From NCBI GenBank assembly GCA_964588795.1, contig CAZPQN010000023.1, forward strand, positions 1 through 38,360: a stretch of 38,360 nucleotides of DNA, read 5' to 3'. Source of the stretch: CAZPQN01 sp964588795. Its GTDB lineage: Bacteria > Fidelibacterota > UBA2242. Of the stretch, positions 33,973 through 38,360 are shown piece after piece. A program made the position numbers and the translations under genes. The notes beneath the pieces are model-generated. The model worked only from the letters and a program-made list of their open reading frames with translations, had not been told where the DNA came from and did no database searches. The stretch's first letter is position 1. Each line of letters starts with the position of its first letter.

Positions 33973-34886
33973 AACAATTCGCTTTATTGTTAGTGGTGAT
34001 ATTCGGAACAGCCATCGTGCAAGCCGCTAATATCAGCTATATTGGCGGAGAACAGTTAGCGTGGGCGCCGAACGATACGACTCAGGATAGTACCGAGAAA
34101 GATCTCGAAAAGACCCTCGACGAAATTGTGGAAGAGGAAAACTGGAAAGACCGCAAGCCCGACACCGAATGGCGTTGGGATTGGGATTGGCATAAAGGCG
34201 ATGACGATATTGCGCGCAAGAGCGGTCGTAAACACGGCTTTTTCCGGGGTGGCGCCGGCGGCTGGGATAATTACTACCTGCCGGTAGATTTGAGTGCGCT
34301 CAATAATTCTCTGGTTGGTACCGGCGTCTCGAAATTCCCCAAGGACATGTTTTTATACGGCGGTGGCGGTTTCGGATTTGTCGGCAAGAATATCCGTCTC
34401 GGTGGCTTGGGCGCGGGTGGCGAACTGCTGGCTACCGGAACAGTCGACGGCCTGCAACGAGAAATCAAATTAGGCGTTGGATTCGGTGGCTTCACCATTG
34501 ATAAGGTCTTCCATCCGTTCAACAAAACCGAGATTGGCATTGGTTTAATGACCGGAGGCGGTACCGCAGAGCTGGAATTGACGCAGTGGAGCGGCCCGGT
34601 TGGCTGGAGCGATATTGTCGGTGGTTACAGTGTCGCCAGCGATACGAGCGCCAGCCGGTTTCATGATTACCAGAACAAGATGTCGACCAATTATTTTTCC
34701 TGCATGCCTTCGGTCAGTTTCCGCTACAATGTCTTTCGCTGGTTTGCCGTCGGTGCGCATGTCGGCTATCTTTACACGCGGATGGACCAGCAGGGCTGGA
34801 AAATGGAAGGCAAGAAAATCGAGGGATTTCCGGATTTTGACCTTTCGGGTGTCATCTATCGCCTGAGTTTTTACTTTGGTGGTTGA
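33969..34886 (+). CDS. Novel secreted/outer-membrane protein inside the ABC-efflux operon
   Basis: The protein has 305 residues and no family that I recognise. Signal peptide MKQFALLLVVIFGTAIVQA. Residues about 35-85 are highly charged and Trp-rich (DTEWRWDWDWHKGDDD). A Gly-rich part (FLYGGGGFGFVGKNIRLGG, GLGAGGELLATG) and aromatic beta strands follow, ending in a Phe-Gly-Gly tail typical of outer-membrane proteins (VIYRLSFYFGG). Its start overlaps the adaptor stop and its stop overlaps the ATPase start (TGATG), so all three are translationally coupled. Position between adaptor and ATPase suggests it works with the pump, perhaps as a surface partner; this is inference. Confidence 0.7.
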   Translation: MKQFALLLVVIFGTAIVQAANISYIGGEQLAWAPNDTTQDSTEKDLEKTLDEIVEEENWKDRKPDTEWRWDWDWHKGDDDIARKSGRKHGFFRGGAGGWDNYYLPVDLSALNNSLVGTGVSKFPKDMFLYGGGGFGFVGKNIRLGGLGAGGELLATGTVDGLQREIKLGVGFGGFTIDKVFHPFNKTEIGIGLMTGGGTAELELTQWSGPVGWSDIVGGYSVASDTSASRFHDYQNKMSTNYFSCMPSVSFRYNVFRWFAVGAHVGYLYTRMDQQGWKMEGKKIEGFPDFDLSGVIYRLSFYFGG

Positions 34887-35578
34887 TGTCGGCTCTGATT
34901 GATTTACAGGGAATCACCAAAATCTATCGGATTGGCAGTGTGGAGGTTCACGCTCTGCGGGGGGTGAACCTCCAGATCCATACCAACGAATATGTGTCAA
35001 TCATGGGCCCGTCCGGTTCCGGAAAGTCCACCCTGATGAATATAATTGGCTGTTTGGATACGCCAACCGCCGGTCATTATCTTCTGGAAGGCGTCACCGT
35101 CCACGAGATGGATGATAATCAGCTGGCAATGATCCGCAATGCGAAGATCGGGTTTGTTTTTCAGACGTTCAACCTGTTAGCCCGGGCTACCGCCCTGCAC
35201 AATGTCGAACTGCCGCTGATTTACGCGGGCGTCAGCGCCGGGAAGCGGCGCGAAAGAGCCGAGGTCGCCCTGACCAAAGTCGGACTCAGCGACCGCCAGC
35301 ATCACAAACCCAACGAACTTTCCGGCGGTCAACGCCAGCGCGTCGCCATCGCCCGCGCCCTGGTGAACAATCCATCGCTGATTTTGGCCGATGAACCGAC
35401 TGGCAATCTTGACTCCCAGACGGGTGAAGAAATTTTGCGAGTGTTCGACGAATTGCATGCGCAGGGCAATACGATCATCGTCGTTACCCACGAAAAGGAT
35501 GTCGCCGACCGGGCGCACCGTGTGGTGCACATCCGCGACGGCAATATCGCAGATGACGTTCGGAATAATCGCGCATGA
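34886..35578 (+). CDS. ABC transporter ATPase, MacB/LolD type
   Basis: The protein has 230 residues. Walker A GPSGSGKST (41-49), Q-loop FVFQTFNLLAR (90-100), signature LSGGQRQRVAIARAL (145-159), Walker B LILADEPTGNLDS (165-177) with Glu170, and the switch His in VVTHEKDV are all present. Length and the EPTGNLDS stretch fit the MacB/LolD/FtsE group that works with FtsX-type permeases rather than import permeases. ATG 34886 overlaps the upstream stop as TGATG; an in-frame TTG three bases earlier is not favoured. The stop overlaps the first permease start by 4 bases. Confidence 0.96.
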   Translation: MSALIDLQGITKIYRIGSVEVHALRGVNLQIHTNEYVSIMGPSGSGKSTLMNIIGCLDTPTAGHYLLEGVTVHEMDDNQLAMIRNAKIGFVFQTFNLLARATALHNVELPLIYAGVSAGKRRERAEVALTKVGLSDRQHHKPNELSGGQRQRVAIARALVNNPSLILADEPTGNLDSQTGEEILRVFDELHAQGNTIIVVTHEKDVADRAHRVVHIRDGNIADDVRNNRA

Positions 35579-36804
35579 TCGCCTTTTTCATCAAGCTCTG
35601 GGAAAACATCCGCATCGCCTGCACGGCGCTGGTACAGAATAAGATGCGCACGATGCTGACCACGCTCGGCATCATCATCGGCGTACTGACGGTGGTTTCC
35701 GTCGCTTCGATCATCGAAGGTCTGAACCGCGGTTTCGCCAGCCAGATCGCCAACCTCGGCAGTAATACGCTGTGGATTGCCAAATTCCCCTGGGCTTCCG
35801 GGCAGGACTTTTTCAAATACCGCAACCGCCCGGACATTACCCTTGAGAATGCCAGATACCTCATTGAACACTCACGCCAGGCGGAGATCATCGCCGCACT
35901 GACCGGCAGTCGTCAGAATCTGCGACGCCTCGACCGTGAGCTGGCCGATATTTTTGTCAACGGCATCTCGGAAGGCTTTGAACAAATCCAGAATTTGGTC
36001 GTTGAGGAAGGGCGATTTTTCAACAATTTGGAAATTGAAAAAAACAAAAATAACGTGGTCATCGGTTGGGAGATCAAGGACAAACTCTTCGGCAACCGCG
36101 ATCCGCTTAACGAAAAAATCAAGATCGGCACGGCGACCTACACCGTGGTAGGCGTCCTGAAGAAACGCGGCAGTATCCTGGGCGAAAATTTGGACAGCGA
36201 GGTCTATGTTCCGATCGGTACCATTTTGAAAAATTTCGGCTTTCACCGCAGTATCTCGATCCTGGCCAAGGTCGCCGATGCCAACGACCTCGAACGCACC
36301 CGCGACGAATTGCGCTATCTGATGCGTTTGACGCGCCGCCTCAAACCTTCCGAAGAAGATAATTTTGCCATCAACCAGCAGGAGATGTTGACGGAGCTCT
36401 ACAAAAAGCTGACCGGCGGTTTGTACACCGCGGCCATCGGAATCGGCACGTTATCCCTGCTGGTGGGCGGCATCGGCATCATGAACATCATGCTGGTTTC
36501 CGTCGCCGAGCGCCGCAAGGAAATCGGCATCCGCAAGGCCTTGGGCGCTAAACGCAAGGTCATCACCTTCCAGTTTCTCGTCGAGTCTGTCATCATTTGC
36601 GGCGTGGGCGGAGTGCTCGCCATCCTGCTGAGCTTTTTAGTCGCGATGGTCATTGACAAAGTGACGCCCTTTCCATCCGCCGTGCCGGCCTGGTCGGTGA
36701 TCATGGGCTTGCTGTTTTCGGCGCTGATCGGACTCTTTTTCGGCATTTATCCCGCCAGCAAGGCCGCCCGGCTCGACCCCATCGAATGTTTACGCTATGA
36801 ATAA
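35575..36804 (+). CDS. MacB/FtsX-type ABC permease, first copy
   Basis: The protein has 409 residues. One N-terminal membrane helix (MLTTLGIIIGVLTVVSVASI, about 27-46), a large periplasmic MacB_PCD-type domain (about 50-280) and three C-terminal helices with the FtsX pattern (GGIGIMNIMLVSVAERRKEIGIRKALGAK, quoted in part, and the end AARLDPIECLRYE). This is the separate-permease form of MacB, with the ATPase encoded by the gene just upstream (ATGA overlap). It moves a substrate, or passes conformational force, to the periplasmic adaptor. A second, similar but not identical permease follows after 39 bases, so the pair may form a heterodimer. Confidence 0.95.
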   Translation: MIAFFIKLWENIRIACTALVQNKMRTMLTTLGIIIGVLTVVSVASIIEGLNRGFASQIANLGSNTLWIAKFPWASGQDFFKYRNRPDITLENARYLIEHSRQAEIIAALTGSRQNLRRLDRELADIFVNGISEGFEQIQNLVVEEGRFFNNLEIEKNKNNVVIGWEIKDKLFGNRDPLNEKIKIGTATYTVVGVLKKRGSILGENLDSEVYVPIGTILKNFGFHRSISILAKVADANDLERTRDELRYLMRLTRRLKPSEEDNFAINQQEMLTELYKKLTGGLYTAAIGIGTLSLLVGGIGIMNIMLVSVAERRKEIGIRKALGAKRKVITFQFLVESVIICGVGGVLAILLSFLVAMVIDKVTPFPSAVPAWSVIMGLLFSALIGLFFGIYPASKAARLDPIECLRYE

Positions 36805-36843
36805 TTGCTTTTCTCAACCGCAACTCTCAACCGCGACCCCCCT

Positions 36844-38067
36844 ATGAACTTCGATGAAGGCTTCCGTTTAGCCTGGCAAACCGTCAAAACCAACAAACTG
36901 CGCTCGTTTCTCACCACGCTCGGGATCGTCATCGGCGTCATGGCGGTCATCGGGATGATGAGCACGATCAATGCCCTCGACCGCTACATGACCCAGGAAC
37001 TCAGCGCCATTGGCGGCAATGTTTTCTGGGTCCAGAAATTTCCCGCCGTGCAGATGGGACGGCTCGACCGCAAATATCGCCTGCGCAAGGATTTGAAAGT
37101 CGAGCATGCCGAAGCCATCAAGCGCAAAGCGACCCTGGTGGAAGCGGTCTCGGCGGAGCTCTACTGGTTCGGGAAACAGGTGCGCTATAAGAACGAGATT
37201 ACCAATCCCAACATCATCGTCTATGGCGGTGATGAATACTGGGCGGATGTCAACGGCAAAGCCCTCAGCGAAGGACGATTTATTACCGCGGATGATGTCC
37301 TGCACCGCCGCAACGTGATCGTCCTCGGCATGGATGTCGTCGACAAACTCTTTCCGTTTCTCTATCCTGTGGGCCAGAACGTCAAAATTGACGGCATCCG
37401 CTACGAGGTCATCGGGGTGATGGAACGCAAAGGGCAGTTTTTGGGCAACAGCCAGGACAATTTTGTAACGATTCCCCAGACGACATTCACGAAAATCTTC
37501 GGCGAGCAACACTCCATCGGCATCGCCGTCAAGGCCAAAAGTACGGAGCTCCTCAGCGAAGCCATGGATCAGGTCACCAATATCCTGCGCATCGCCCGCA
37601 AAGTGCCCGCCGGCGCCGAAAACGATTTCGAGGTCGTGACTGCCGACTCGGTGATGGATACCCTGCGCACGATGACCGGTTTTGTGTTCATTGCCGCGGT
37701 CGTCATCTGTGCCATCTCCCTGCTGGTCGGCGGCATCGGCATCATGAACATCATGCTGGTGTCGGTCACGGAACGCACGCGGGAGATCGGCATCCGCAAG
37801 GCAATCGGCGCCAAACGCCGCCATATCCTGAGCCAATTCCTGACCGAAGCGATCGGCATCTGCCTGTTTGGCGGTCTGATCGGAATTATTTTGGGCGTGG
37901 TAATCGGCGTGGTCGTCGCCCAGGCTTTCAAACTGCCGCCGGTGATTCCTGTCTGGTCAATTTTTGTCGGGGTCGGTTTCTCACTGGTGATCGGCGTAGT
38001 CTTCGGCACTTACCCCGCCATGAAAGCCGCTAAACTCGACCCGATCGAAGCCCTGAGATACGAATAG
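36844..38067 (+). CDS. MacB/FtsX-type ABC permease, second copy
   Basis: The protein has 407 residues with the same order as the upstream permease: first helix LTTLGIVIGVMAVIGMMSTI, periplasmic domain about 45-280, FtsX helices with SLLVGGIGIMNIMLVSVTER and EIGIRKAIGAKRRHI, and the same AKLDPIEALRYE end. It ends the operon. ATG 36844 lacks a visible ribosome site; in-frame TTG 36805 would overlap the first permease's stop but adds residues unlike the family. The related ends and different periplasmic sequences support a heterodimeric pair rather than a recent duplication. Confidence 0.95.
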   Translation: MNFDEGFRLAWQTVKTNKLRSFLTTLGIVIGVMAVIGMMSTINALDRYMTQELSAIGGNVFWVQKFPAVQMGRLDRKYRLRKDLKVEHAEAIKRKATLVEAVSAELYWFGKQVRYKNEITNPNIIVYGGDEYWADVNGKALSEGRFITADDVLHRRNVIVLGMDVVDKLFPFLYPVGQNVKIDGIRYEVIGVMERKGQFLGNSQDNFVTIPQTTFTKIFGEQHSIGIAVKAKSTELLSEAMDQVTNILRIARKVPAGAENDFEVVTADSVMDTLRTMTGFVFIAAVVICAISLLVGGIGIMNIMLVSVTERTREIGIRKAIGAKRRHILSQFLTEAIGICLFGGLIGIILGVVIGVVVAQAFKLPPVIPVWSIFVGVGFSLVIGVVFGTYPAMKAAKLDPIEALRYE

Positions 38068-38073
38068 TATTTA

Positions 38074-38093
38074 AGCCGCGGATTGCCGTGGCT
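38074..38093 (+). terminator. Hairpin after the ABC-efflux operon, possible terminator
   Basis: AGCCGCGG (38074-38081) pairs with CCGTGGCT (38086-38093, one G-T) around loop ATTG, 6 bases after the operon stop. There is no T-run after it, so it could also be an RNA-stabilising stem or a repeat. Confidence 0.35.
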
Positions 38094-38262
38094 AGACGCA
38101 GATAATACGATAAGATTTAAAGGTCACTAATCCAATGAATCACTTTTAATGTGAGTCCTATTATTATTCAACTGCGTTATATTTAATAAGAAAGATTTCG
38201 TCTGCCAGTGTAATACTTCATTTTAATGGCCTCCGTGGCTACCGTGATTCTCCGGGTCGTGA

Positions 38263-38360
38263 TTAATGGTTGAGGCATGGATTGAAATAGCCATGCCGCA
38301 GGTGCGGAAACTTGGTTTTATAGTATTCGATCAGTTGGCGGATGCCGATGCCGGTTTCTT
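38263..38360 (-). CDS. Possible 3' end of a gene running off the window
   Basis: On the minus strand one frame is open from the window edge to TAA at 38263-38265 and would encode the last 31 residues of a protein (ETGIGIRQLIEYYKTKF, then PHLRHGYFNPCLNH). The other two frames have stops in this stretch. The composition looks coding but the piece is too short to name or confirm. Confidence 0.35.
   Translation of the reverse strand, partial: ETGIGIRQLIEYYKTKFPHLRHGYFNPCLNH

Noticed and set aside
1..38360. CRISPR arrays, insertion sequences and integrase genes
   Set aside because: No regularly spaced repeats, transposase or recombinase motifs were seen anywhere in the window.

Overview
The window looks like chromosomal DNA of a Gram-negative bacterium of the FCB (Fibrobacteres-Chlorobi-Bacteroidetes) superphylum or a related candidate phylum. 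Two large secreted proteins (8059-10164 and 23545-24813) end in the C-terminal sorting domain of the type IX secretion system, with the NFPNPFN/NYPNPFN signature and a GVYLYRL ending. There are several lipobox lipoproteins, beta-rich outer-membrane proteins, and a complete inner-to-outer-membrane ABC efflux operon. I cannot name the phylum from sequence alone. Most genes are of moderate GC. The restriction-modification block at 17.3-20.7 kb and a few surface-protein genes are clearly AT-rich.

Layout. 1-4.0 kb: the 3' part of a tRNA-Gly-like gene, four poorly known secreted or lipoprotein genes (one on the minus strand with a shared promoter region), then tRNA-Arg(TCT) and tRNA-Pro(TGG) on the minus strand. 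4.2-8.0 kb: a GlmM-like phosphohexomutase and deoC on the plus strand, then a convergent methionine-synthase-like protein that lacks most zinc ligands. 8.0-13.2 kb, minus strand: a double-GNAT protein, two different diacylglycerol-kinase-family lipid kinases, and a 701-residue secreted protein. 13.4-17.2 kb: a haem/iron-sulfur HdrD-like membrane oxidoreductase, a TIGR01212-type radical SAM protein and a metallo-beta-lactamase-fold hydrolase.

17.2-20.7 kb: a type II restriction-modification operon. It has a DNA methyltransferase with an N-terminal helix-turn-helix, two tandem mutually homologous PD-(D/E)xK endonucleases (TdeIII-like), and a 71-residue protein. Overlapping inverted repeats lie just upstream. 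This is the most interesting part of the window.

20.7-24.8 kb: DNA repair and folate genes (nth, folE, nfo), an AT-rich lipoprotein, and an M28-type secreted peptidase homologue with altered active-site residues. 25.0-29.0 kb: lpdA-lipB-lipA, forming a lipoate synthesis/transfer and reoxidation unit, with a coupled outer-membrane-like protein. 29.1-30.6 kb: a CCA-adding-type nucleotidyltransferase with a likely terminator after it. 30.6-38.1 kb: one operon of Yip1-domain protein, TolC-like channel, HlyD/MacA-like adaptor, a novel surface protein, MacB/LolD-type ATPase and two FtsX/MacB-type permeases. The last 300 bases hold a hairpin, some repeated short words and the possible 3' end of another minus-strand gene.
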